Assembly: GCF_026151205.1 (NCBI RefSeq)
Contig: NC_087080.1
Location: 11,207,837 to 11,271,836 of the forward strand
DNA length: 64,000 nt
Reading direction: 5' to 3'
Source: Bolinopsis microptera
Lineage: Eukaryota > Ctenophora > Tentaculata > Lobata > Bolinopsidae
Positions within the stretch are counted from its first letter, which is position 1. Every line of letters starts with the position of its first letter. Shown here piece after piece: positions 10,811 to 37,646 of the stretch. Made by a program: the position numbers and the translations under genes. The notes beneath the pieces are model-generated. The model made no database searches, was not told the DNA's origin, and worked only from the letters and a program-made list of their open reading frames with translations.

Positions 10811-13800
10811 TTAACGTGTAACTGAGTATGACTCGGGGTTCTTAGATGCAGTGACAAAAAATGTTTGCGCATCAAGATTGGATGGTTCCCATGTGTTATT
10901 TGAACCATTAGATTGGTACATGAGAATGAACTGCTTAATATTGTTCTTGAAGGATGAAATTGTGGTGATATTTCTAGTGAGATAACTTGAGTTGTTAACA
11001 GCATTCCAGATTCTGGGAACAGCGTATAACATGTTGTGCATATTATCTTTATAATACACTCTAGGACAAATAAGCCGTTTATCATTAACAGCTGAAGTTT
11101 GAAAGTGTTTTCTTAGTAACGTTGGGTAACCACCAGCATGCACTACCTGAAATCCCTCAGTGAGAATAAATTTATGATAAAGTCCATACACGGTAAGCAC
11201 TTTGTTTTCACTGAAAACACGCTTCGTATTTCCTTGCTGATGTTTGTTAACTCTGCGAATCCCGAACACATTTCTTAATGCCTTTTTTTGATTGATAAAA
11301 AGTTTATTCAACTTATTAGTTGCTGTGCTGCTTCCCCAAACCGTGATCCCATAGGAAAGATGCGACTGTACGAGTGCATTAAAAATAGCAATTCTTAACA
11401 TTTTAGGGGCGGTTTTACGAAGTTGATAAAGCACACCATTAACTTTGGAAACCTTCTTCCCGATATAGTTTATATGATCTGACCAATTTAGCGACTCCTC
11501 AATAAACACCCCCAGAAACTTGATACATTTAACTCGCTGTAAATTGTAGCCATCATAGGTCAAAGTATAATTATCAGCCTCAAAATTAGGCTTCGAGCGA
11601 GGTGTTCTGAAGAGCATGAATTTAGATTTAGTAAGGTTAATATGAAGGTAGTTGGCATCAATATAAGATTTAAGATTGCAAAGAAGTGCGTTCGCTTTTT
11701 CAAAAGCACCACCCAGAGTTTCATTTGTAATAAACGTATTGCAGTCGTCTGCAAATAAGACGAACAAGTTTCTATCTGCACAATTGCTCGTACAGACTGC
11801 AGTATTGTCACAAGTACATTGACAAGATGTTACGTCATTTATATACAGAATAAAAAGTAGTGGACCCAGGACAGAGCCTTGGGGGACGCCACAAGTTATA
11901 GGGAGACAATCGGAAAAAGTGTCCTGATCAAAATGAACATATTGAGATCTTCCTGTAAGATAGCTTGCAAGAAGTTCATTAGCCTTCCCTCTAATTCCGT
12001 AATGATACAGCTTTTGAAGTAAAATAGAATGTTTGATAGTATCAAAAGCTTTAGAGTAATCTATAAAGATAGCTAAAGTGTGATTTTTCTGATCCAGACT
12101 TTTTAAAATGTTGCAGATAGACGTGTTAAGTGCCTGTATGGTCGAACGCCCACTTCTGAATCCAAACTGACCCTCGTGGAGAACATTTTCCTTTGTAAAA
12201 AACGAAATTAACCTTGACTGTATCAGCTTTTCAAAGATTTTGGAAAAAACTGGAAGTATAGAAATTGGTCGATAGTTTGAAACAGAGTTACGGTCACCAC
12301 TTTTAAAAAGCGGTAAAACTTTGGCAATTTTAAGTTCCGAAGGAAATAATGAGTTGTTCATACAGTTGTTAAAAAGATGAGTAAGAATGGTGGAAAACTG
12401 ATAATTAAATAACTTAAGAATTCTAGGAGAGAAATCTGATGACTTGTTGCTGTTAAGTTTACGAATAATCTCACTAATCTCAGAAAATACTATGGGTTTA
12501 AGAAAGATAGTGTTTGTAACAGGAGAATGTAGAAAGTCACGAAAATCAGGGACCAGGACTGGGTTAGAATTATCATCATACTTCTTCTCGTTAAGTTTAT
12601 CAGCGATAGAAGTGAAATACTTGTTAAAGTGGGTACAGATAACACGACGTTCACGTATAAGTTGACCGTTCTCAGAGATGTAATCTGGAAATGTTAGTTT
12701 GTTTGTTTTACATCTTATCTCGTTGATAATTTGCCAGCATTTTTTGATATTGCCAGAAGCACGGGTGAATTTATCACGAAAATAACAACTTTTTCGAAAT
12801 CTTATAATATCACGTAGTTTTGCGCGATATGACTTATAAACAGTCATGGCTATGGTTTCATTCGGAGAACCTCTCGAATTAACCCATGCATTATACAGCG
12901 TATTTTTGGTCATACAGGACTTGGCAATAGCTATTGTAATCCAAGGTTTGAAGTAGTGATTACGCTTACTACTATTCAAGTCAATTTCTTCCACAATATG
13001 TTCAAAATACAATTGTTTGAATGTAGTGAAGAAATCTGTAAAGCAAGATTGCGCTGATACAGCTGAGTTTACTGAATCTGGGTTGTTGGCAATCAAATTA
13101 GTAAAGTTAGCAAAATAAGAATTAAACTCAACACCAAACTTTTCATAATTTTCAGGGGAAACATTGTGAAGTAAAAAGGGTTTAGTGCCATTATCACCCC
13201 CAGAGTTATTGTCAGCGTACGAATTAAGATTGAGTGGAACTGAGAGTACTAAAGGTCTGTGATTGGAAATAGAATTATCTATAACATATGTACTCGTGTC
13301 CTCAGTAGAATAATTCGACCAGATCTGATCAATTAAAGTAGTTGCTCCACGAAATGTGTGAGTCTTCCTGCTAACTAGCGGAGACATACCGAAATTAAAA
13401 AAGAGTTCACAATAACGCGACACTGACGAATCAGTTTCATGATTAAAACAGTTAAAATTAAAGTCCCCGAGTACAATGCACGGACCATGCGCGTACTTTT
13501 CAATGATATTGTTAAGCTTGGTGAAAAATTCATCATTAGCAGATTTATTGAATCGATACAAAACGATTAAAAAACATTTGCCAACATCAGTTACAAAAGA
13601 CCCACCCAAACATTCAAAATAACTGTTACGGATATCTAGGTCACGGCTACGTTTAAAGGAACAACTGTCACGAAAGAAAATCGAGATACCTGAGCCTTTC
13701 CTTTTACCTTCGATAGCAAATAAATGTTCAGCAGAAAAACCGGTGATATTATAATCATGAGGCACACCTTCATGTAAATTAGTTTCAACAAAGCAATAAA

Positions 13801-14500
13801 ACTGAAAATCAATACCTTTAAATATTAGTTGTTGATTAAGAAATTCGGTAAAATTAGTTTGAAAACCATCGATGTTGTGATAATACAAATTAGTGTGTTT
13901 ACTAGTAAAGGAACGTGCATTTGATAACGATTTTACAGTGTCAGGTTTTGGTGTAATACAAGCACAGTCGTTCAAAATAGCCGAAGCAACTGAAAAAGTT
14001 GAACAAAACTCTTCAACTTCATCCTGATCGAAATCAAACTTGTCTTGATCAAAGTCCTGGTTATAAGGGTTAAAGAATAAGCTGCTATCGGTACAATCAG
14101 TATTGTTAGGAGAATGATTCTCGCATTTGTTACAAATAGAAGAGATACAGCTAGCATGGGCTGCATTCAAACAGATAGTACAGTGAGTAATTTTATCACG
14201 CCTTTGTGAGATTATTCTACTACATTGAACACAAAACATTTGGTTTGAATTATCAACATTTGAATCAGTGGTATCATCAAAAAATGGAAACATCTCTCTG
14301 CAACAGAGAGGACAATACCAATCGTCATATCTACGAATCTCCGATGCGGAGTAATTGTCAATCTTAAAACATCTGCTATGATAAATTCTGCCGTCAAGTG
14401 AGCAGACAACTACCGAATCATGAAGATAAACGTGCTTTGAGCAAACGTAACAATTTTCACGTTTTACCTCGTTGGTTTTAAGGGATATTGAATGTGACAT
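10811..14500 (-). CDS. LINE ORF2: PHD fingers, AP-endonuclease, reverse transcriptase
   Basis: 1,229 residues from an ATG at 14500 to a stop at 10811, uninterrupted. Residues 16-68 form a PHD-type zinc finger (CYVC ... VVC ... YHSRC ... WYCPLC), and residues 88-127 form a second Cys/His cluster (FCVQC ... HCTIC ... AHASC ... CNKC). From about 205 to 420 there is an apurinic-type endonuclease with VLGDFNFN, TLIDQIWSN and the terminal SNHRPL motif. The reverse transcriptase follows, with NYRPISILP (about 743), FRSGRST, DYSKAFD, GVPQGSVLGP (about 873) and catalytic FADD (about 917). The C-terminal NKLFINQKKALR region is typical of the family's thumb/C-terminal domain. The protein would nick target DNA and copy the RNA in place. 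PHD fingers are better known from ORF1 of CR1-type elements; having two at the start of ORF2 is notable. Confidence 0.92.
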   Translation of the reverse strand: MSHSISLKTNEVKRENCYVCSKHVYLHDSVVVCSLDGRIYHSRCFKIDNYSASEIRRYDDWYCPLCCREMFPFFDDTTDSNVDNSNQMFCVQCSRIISQRRDKITHCTICLNAAHASCISSICNKCENHSPNNTDCTDSSLFFNPYNQDFDQDKFDFDQDEVEEFCSTFSVASAILNDCACITPKPDTVKSLSNARSFTSKHTNLYYHNIDGFQTNFTEFLNQQLIFKGIDFQFYCFVETNLHEGVPHDYNITGFSAEHLFAIEGKRKGSGISIFFRDSCSFKRSRDLDIRNSYFECLGGSFVTDVGKCFLIVLYRFNKSANDEFFTKLNNIIEKYAHGPCIVLGDFNFNCFNHETDSSVSRYCELFFNFGMSPLVSRKTHTFRGATTLIDQIWSNYSTEDTSTYVIDNSISNHRPLVLSVPLNLNSYADNNSGGDNGTKPFLLHNVSPENYEKFGVEFNSYFANFTNLIANNPDSVNSAVSAQSCFTDFFTTFKQLYFEHIVEEIDLNSSKRNHYFKPWITIAIAKSCMTKNTLYNAWVNSRGSPNETIAMTVYKSYRAKLRDIIRFRKSCYFRDKFTRASGNIKKCWQIINEIRCKTNKLTFPDYISENGQLIRERRVICTHFNKYFTSIADKLNEKKYDDNSNPVLVPDFRDFLHSPVTNTIFLKPIVFSEISEIIRKLNSNKSSDFSPRILKLFNYQFSTILTHLFNNCMNNSLFPSELKIAKVLPLFKSGDRNSVSNYRPISILPVFSKIFEKLIQSRLISFFTKENVLHEGQFGFRSGRSTIQALNTSICNILKSLDQKNHTLAIFIDYSKAFDTIKHSILLQKLYHYGIRGKANELLASYLTGRSQYVHFDQDTFSDCLPITCGVPQGSVLGPLLFILYINDVTSCQCTCDNTAVCTSNCADRNLFVLFADDCNTFITNETLGGAFEKANALLCNLKSYIDANYLHINLTKSKFMLFRTPRSKPNFEADNYTLTYDGYNLQRVKCIKFLGVFIEESLNWSDHINYIGKKVSKVNGVLYQLRKTAPKMLRIAIFNALVQSHLSYGITVWGSSTATNKLNKLFINQKKALRNVFGIRRVNKHQQGNTKRVFSENKVLTVYGLYHKFILTEGFQVVHAGGYPTLLRKHFQTSAVNDKRLICPRVYYKDNMHNMLYAVPRIWNAVNNSSYLTRNITTISSFKNNIKQFILMYQSNGSNNTWEPSNLDAQTFFVTASKNPESYSVTR

Positions 14501-14559
14501 AGTATCGAAAGCAAGTCCCTAACCATGTTAACGTACACTTGAGTAATGGAAACTTTATT

Positions 14560-15193
14560 TTAAAACATGTTTTGCATAAACTGTCTATTTAATTCAACTT
14601 TTCTTTTTTCTTTTTTTTTTTTTACGACTTTTTTACCAATGTATTTTTTTCTTTTTCTTTTTTTTTTGTCTTTTTCTTTTCTTTTCTTTTTATAAATTAT
14701 TGAAGCGAAATTATAAGGTTTAACCTTAAAACCCCACAATTTGCTGAAATAGCTCGAACCTTGTCGATCAGAAATAAGATTTTCATATTTAAGTTTTTCA
14801 GCGATGAAAAGATAAAATGTCAGATTAGATATCAACTTAATGGGAAAAGATGGTGAAAATGGTGATTAAACGGGCAGTAAAGTAGATAAGGTTGTTCAAC
14901 AATAGACAGAGGGTGAAAAACTAAATGATTAAATGATGATAAAATGTAGATAAAAACTCACAATAATACGACCAGCGCGGGAAAACAAGACATCGGGTGA
15001 CGCAATAAAAGCTAGTGACGTAATCAAGCGGTCAATAACGTGTGGTATAGTTAGCACCGTAATAATCTAAAAATCGTAGTTTAAACCGTATTAGACAGTT
15101 CCAAGCGGTAAACTATAGAGATCAAAACTGTATTAGTGAATCAAATGGTTAGCTGATAGAACCATGGAGAATTAAGAAAATATCGAAATCTGA
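14560..15193 (-). other. A-rich inter-ORF spacer of the LINE
   Basis: The 693 bases between ORF1 and ORF2 are unusually long for a two-ORF LINE. On the element strand they contain A-rich, AAAAAG-type tracts (plus-strand T/C runs at 14600-14690). A 91-codon lysine-rich frame (14835-14560) results from these tracts and I do not regard it as a gene. Confidence 0.5.
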
Positions 15194-15940
15194 CTAGTTT
15201 AGGTTTAGAGATTGAAATTGCTTCTTGAAATCATCAAAGCAGAAGATACTCTTGATGACGGTTTGATTGCTATCTTTCAGTTTTACGACTAAACCAGCAG
15301 ACTGCGATCTCCAGTGGATCCAACGAACCTTGTTCTTACCTAGACTAGACTCAACTTGACCAGATATTTGGGTCTTGAGATCAGAATAGAACTTAGTTAA
15401 CGATTGATAAAGTCTGACATCACGTGGCTTATCAGCCGATGAGTCAAAGTTTGAGAAGTTTTGCATAATTTTATCCTTCAAATTACTGTTATAGAAACAA
15501 ACGGTGACCGACGGAGGGGTTTTATTATTAGATCGGGTAGAACGACCCTCTTGCGACTGTGTTTTACCACTGCCATTACGATGTACGGCAGATAAATCTG
15601 TCGGCTTAACCGGGGTACCTGACACCGTAGAAAGAGTTTTACAAACATTATCAGCAAGCTTACTGTGTGTATTATTTGATTCAGATGCATCAACCTTTAA
15701 TCCAACAACAACACACGTATTTCGTCGACTATACTGCTCAGTTTTGGCAGTACGGATAAAACTTTCCTGCTGAGTGATAGACGAAATAACAAGGTCGGTC
15801 TTAACCTCGATAAGCTGCGTAATCACAGTATTTAAAATAAATTTAAGTTCTATAAGCGCTGGATCAGTAATTTGGAGACTGTCCAGGCGAGGACCAAGTG
15901 AGTTCAGAGTGGCTAGTTTACCGGCCAGTATAGTTTCCAT
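15194..15940 (-). CDS. LINE ORF1, RNA-binding chaperone (L1-ORF1p-like)
   Basis: 248 residues starting at an ATG (15940). The first ~85 residues are helix-prone, with leucine-rich spacing suited to a coiled coil. The segment SRRNTCVVVGLK (about 94) followed by AVHRNG and SVTVCFYNSNLKDKIM resembles the RRM-like domain of LINE ORF1 proteins of the L1 type (the Transposase_22 family), and the C-terminal KVRWIHWRSQSAGLVVKL part matches its small C-terminal domain. In this family the protein binds the element RNA and acts as a nucleic-acid chaperone. The frame is intact and in the same orientation as ORF2. Confidence 0.8.
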   Translation of the reverse strand: METILAGKLATLNSLGPRLDSLQITDPALIELKFILNTVITQLIEVKTDLVISSITQQESFIRTAKTEQYSRRNTCVVVGLKVDASESNNTHSKLADNVCKTLSTVSGTPVKPTDLSAVHRNGSGKTQSQEGRSTRSNNKTPPSVTVCFYNSNLKDKIMQNFSNFDSSADKPRDVRLYQSLTKFYSDLKTQISGQVESSLGKNKVRWIHWRSQSAGLVVKLKDSNQTVIKSIFCFDDFKKQFQSLNLN

Positions 15941-16149
15941 TATACAGTATTAAAGGGACTTGAGTATGAATTTACGAAATAATCTTGGAAATAATCTTAG
16001 AAATCCACTAGGGAATATGAATATTGACAAGTAAGATAAGGCGAAGTACTAAAAACTTAAAAAGATAAGAGAGCTCAAAGATTAGACGCGTAATGAAAAT
16101 ATGATTTTTACAACTGAAATGATTTTTACAACTCTCAAATATAAAACAC

Positions 16150-16390
16150 GGCGGTGGTACTGGTATAAGACCCAACGTATGGGTACTGATTTTTGCCCCC
16201 CCCCCCCCCCCCCCCCCCTGTATTATAATCTCATTTCTAAAGACCGTTCATACGTTCAAGAAGCATTACTGATTACTGAGCGGCGCTCAGCCTGTCATTC
16301 CGCCAAATCTCTATGATTATGATCATAAATATAATAGCAGCAGTTAGCAGCAGTTTCTTTGCACTATAGTCCTCCTATCCTGTGTGGGAC
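16150..16390 (-). repeat. dispersed repeat module with C22 run and MITE fragment
   Basis: Contains CCAACGTATGGGTACTGATTTTTG then a ~22-base C homopolymer (16197-16219), a partial MITE (16277-16337: GCTCAGCCTGTCATTCCGCC present, left terminus mutated) and CAGCAGTTAGCAGCAGTTT followed by CCTCCTATCCTGTGT. The first and last modules are inverted relatives of 8190-8240 and 7440-7480. Confidence 0.65.
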
Positions 16391-17275
16391 GCTTCTACAA
16401 AATCGCTTGCCCAAATTTTAAGAAAATTATCGTGAAAAGGCCCTTTGGGTATGAAATTGATCTAAATCGGTGTATTTTTGAACGCTGATTCCGAATCACC
16501 CCCATGACGTTGAGTAAAATACTTTCCTGGAGAGTTATGGGCAAAAAACCCTTTTTGTCACGTGTCAGGCTAGTAAAAAATTAATTCGATTGTTTAGCCT
16601 TAGGGCTAGGGTTAGGGTTGTGGTAAGGGTTATGGGTAGCTTCGCCAATTCGGAGTTATGATTAGGGTTCTGGGTTATAGGGTGTTTATGTAAAACCGTT
16701 TTATACGGCTGCAAAACCATTAACGGGTGATACTCGTAAAATATCTGTTCCATATATTAGGACCGTCGACGAGTCCAACTCGGCGCGCTTCCTGGTAGGT
16801 TGTAAATCTACAACAAAACCATAAAAACCAAAGTCACGTGACATTTTTGGGCGAGCGAATTAGTAAAAGCCAACATCTCCATCCCCCGCCTCCCCTCCCT
16901 CTGCTATCATATTCTGCAGCTTTTCTGAACTCTCTGCTCTCTCATCATACAGCTGCCGCGGAGTATGGAGTAGGGTATTTTGGTTCAAACTTAAGACTTT
17001 ATAGAACTAGAATTAATTGTTTATTCCTCCAAACCTACAACTTTATAGAACTAGAATTAGCTGTATTTTGCCGTTAAACTAAAGCTAATAATGTTTACTT
17101 CGTGAGTGGGTCGTATTTCAAAAGCTTGATTCACGATGTCAATCCATCACATCTCGCCGATCTGCATACGTGGTTGCGAGAAGATGCGCGGCGCGACCCA
17201 GGAGTGCATCGAGCTACAATTCAAAAGCTTATTTGACAAAAAGTGGGGCCATTGGGTCACTTAATATCAGTTGAG
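16391..17275. other. no gene seen; interstitial telomere-like words
   Basis: At about 16601-16685 the plus strand has degenerate telomere-like repeats (AGGGCTAGGGTTAGGGTT, then TAAGGGTTATGGG and TTAGGGTTCTGGGTTATAGGG). It is too short and degenerate to be a working telomere. The rest holds a duplicated phrase (ACTTTATAGAACTAGAATTA, about 16997 and 17040) and no coding sequence. Confidence 0.5.
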
Positions 17276-17322
17276 TTACTGGGCCGCGCTCAGCCTGTCA
17301 TTCCGCCTAATCTCTATTATGT
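17276..17322 (+). mobile_element. MITE copy, right-truncated
   Basis: Begins TTACTGGGCCGCGCTCAG and keeps the GCTCAGCCTGTCATTCCGCC core up to CTCTATTATG. The CCCCAGGTAA end is missing. Confidence 0.7.
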
Positions 17323-17503
17323 TTTAGCAGTATATAGTAGCACGCTCGACCAAATATCATAAGAATGTTCACTGTTTCAAACTTAAACGCACCTGGAAGA
17401 GAACATTAGTTCTTTGCAGTACCATTTAACCGTTTATGTTGACCATTGTTAATGGTCTGGCCCGGCGCGCGCTACTTCGTAGCACTTGCCATCGAGAAGA
17501 AAG

Positions 17504-17584
17504 TTACTTGAGGACCCCAGGCTATTATGTTCATTAACAATAATAAAGATTTGGCGGAATGACAGGCTGAGCGCGGCCCAGTAA
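17504..17584 (-). mobile_element. MITE copy 5
   Basis: 81 bp, from TTACTTGAGGACCCCAGG to GCGCGGCCCAGTAA. GAAGAAAG flanks it exactly at 17496-17503 and 17585-17592, again an 8-bp target duplication. It is almost the same sequence as copy 2, so the two are young or under common amplification. Confidence 0.85.
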
Positions 17585-17871
17585 GAAGAAAGCGGCGCGC
17601 GCTACTTCGAAGAAATTTAGACGAGTAACATCCGTCAACCGTTTATGTAACTCAGATAAAAGCATTTCTTACATTGGCCCTAAGTTATTTAGTTATATAA
17701 CAAAACGGCCAACATTATTAACAAGGACATAAAATATATTACGACTTGCCTACAAGTACAACTACAAGACAAATTCTTATATTATATTAAATTCATTCAA
17801 GTCTACAGTCAAATTCAAAAAGCATTTGCTTACTGCACAAGCACTTGTATTGAGCCAAATGACAAGGACTG

Positions 17872-17979
17872 GGGACCCCAGGCGCGCTATTACATATTAT
17901 ATTTTTACCTGGGGACCTCAGGCTATCATGATCAACGAATAGAGATTAGGCGGAATGACAGGCTGAGCGGGCCCAGTAA
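17872..17979 (-). mobile_element. MITE end fragment followed by a full MITE copy 6
   Basis: A fragment of the terminal palindrome (CTGGGGACCCCAGG) lies at about 17872-17884. The full copy is 17905-17979 (75 bp): TTACCTGGGGACCTCAGG to GGGCCCAGTAA, flanked by TTATATTT at 17897-17904 and 17980-17987. Confidence 0.85.
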
Positions 17980-17987
17980 TTATATTT

Positions 17988-18050
17988 ATTGTTTATGTTC
18001 ATAATCATAGAGATTTGGCGCGGCGGAATGACAGGCTAAGCGCTGCCCAT
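17988..18050 (-). mobile_element. MITE copy, partial
   Basis: Keeps ATGTTCATAATCATAGAGATTTGG and GCGGAATGACAGGCTAAGCG but lacks the CCTGGGG terminus. It abuts copy 6, so the elements are stacked in tandem here. Confidence 0.6.
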
Positions 18051-19739
18051 ACCAATAAGAGAAGTAAAACAATACAAGGACGATTTGACTACGAACAATT
18101 GACATCGTCAATTAATAAACCTACAACTTAATATTAGTATTACTGATTACGGTTACAGGTTATCTCCGGAAATTTCAAAAAAGACGGCTCAGCCCTTAGC
18201 ACTATAGCTATGGCCAAAATATTTGTTTGGTTCTTTTGTTCAGCTCTAGAGATTTTTGGCTAATCTCTCTGCGGGATATTATCATTATTTTATTTTTTTA
18301 GATAATTGTTTGTTAATAATTGATTAATACGTTGTTCGATATTATTAGATTTAGATCAAAGGGCCACAAATAATCAAGCGATCAATGATCTAGACTAATC
18401 AATTTATTGTTGATTTGTAAGATTAATCATTAATTTGTAATTTATTAGATCTAGATTGATCTCGCTTGAATTACTTGAATTTACATCTTCGTCGGGTAAA
18501 TTTTAATGTAATAAGATTCATTACGATTAAGCAGCTTTAAATTATTCTGCAAAAACCCTATACATTATCCTCATTACACTTCTTAGCAAACTATTCAACT
18601 TATGTGACACGCATTTTATTTCCAAATTCTGATTTAGCATGGTGCAGTGTTATTTTTAATTTTCGTAAAAACAAATAAAAAACTTTCATTAGATGTTCTC
18701 AAATTTATAATAATAACTCAACAATAGCAAAGCACAAAGTTAACGTACATCTATATAACTATAAGCAAAATTACGAATGTTTAGTAAACTCATCATTCTC
18801 ATCACTTTCTCAGATATCGGTCATAGTATTAATTAAGTTTAGCGCTATCATTTAAAATGCTACCTATAATGTTATGATAATTTTGAATTCTAGTCCTATT
18901 GGCAACACCCTTTTAAAATACTTCTACAGATTACTTGGGTACCATTATCATCAAATGCACCCAAGGAAAACAGGATATAAATAGCAAATTTCTCAGCCCA
19001 AAACTAAAATATTCACAAACATTTTCTTGCATGATGATACATCATAAAAACTTTTCAATCAGCACGTAATCCTTCAATAAATTAGCTAAAAATAAGCTAA
19101 GTCATTTGACGAACTAAGTGTAAAACATCTGAAAATCGTCGTCTTTTGAAACATAATTTTCCTACAAAAATTTATCCGAATCTTAAATAACCGTTCCAAA
19201 ACGGGAACAGAGTAACAAAGTTCATAATCTTGCTCGAGTCTCACAATCCAGAGCTAAGCCCTCGGTAGATACTTTGATGCACGAAATTACACGAAAGGCA
19301 GGCCCAATTTTGTTAAATTAACATTCGCGTCAAAGTCAGCGGTATTCATACTGTAAGCCAAACGTTCAGCTTTACCATTTGTCACATTTAAGTGGGCAGG
19401 AGTAGGGTGCAATCGCTTGTAATCCGGCTCTAACAATGTGTCTCCCATTAGGTCCCGGGTTAACGGGAAGTATGGCTAACAAATTGTATGAATTGGAGAT
19501 TGCACGCTCTTGACAGTGAACATTCGACTGACTGGAGGTCCAAAGTCTAAGCTTAACCAACCGCCCTAAGACAAAGCTTTCTTTTTTGAAATTAGCCTTT
19601 GATGTCTAAAGCCTTATCTAGAGGGTAATAAGTTGGGAGCTCTATCGTAAACCGAATTCTTAATTTCGTCAAAAAGGTACACCCGGTCAAATATATATGG
19701 AGTCAGAAAGTGTCCTCTTTTAAAGAGTGTACAGTAATC
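18051..19739. other. AT-rich 3' flank of the Pax-like gene
   Basis: I see no gene. The stretch probably includes the 3' UTR of the minus-strand Pax-like gene, because the last coding exon stops at 19740. The poly(A) site is not obvious; plus-strand TTTATT words (complement of AATAAA) occur only from about 18610 downward. Confidence 0.4.

Positions 19740-37646
<17,907 letters not shown>

Larger units (their letters stand above)
9768..15960 (-). mobile_element. full-length-looking non-LTR retrotransposon (LINE) with PHD fingers
   Basis: The element reads on the minus strand: ORF1 (15940-15194), a 693-base inter-ORF gap, ORF2 (14500-10811), a ~1-kb 3' UTR and a poly(A) tail seen as T13-14 on the plus strand at about 9768-9782. 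Both ORFs are open, so this copy could be active or very recently inserted. The endonuclease/RT layout matches the Jockey/CR1/L2 group. The exact 5' end is unclear (somewhere between 15960 and about 16140), and I could not settle on a target-site duplication. Confidence 0.9.

Noticed and set aside
14560-14835. Lysine-rich 91-codon frame between LINE ORF1 and ORF2
   Set aside because: Explained by the A-rich spacer; no start context or homology.
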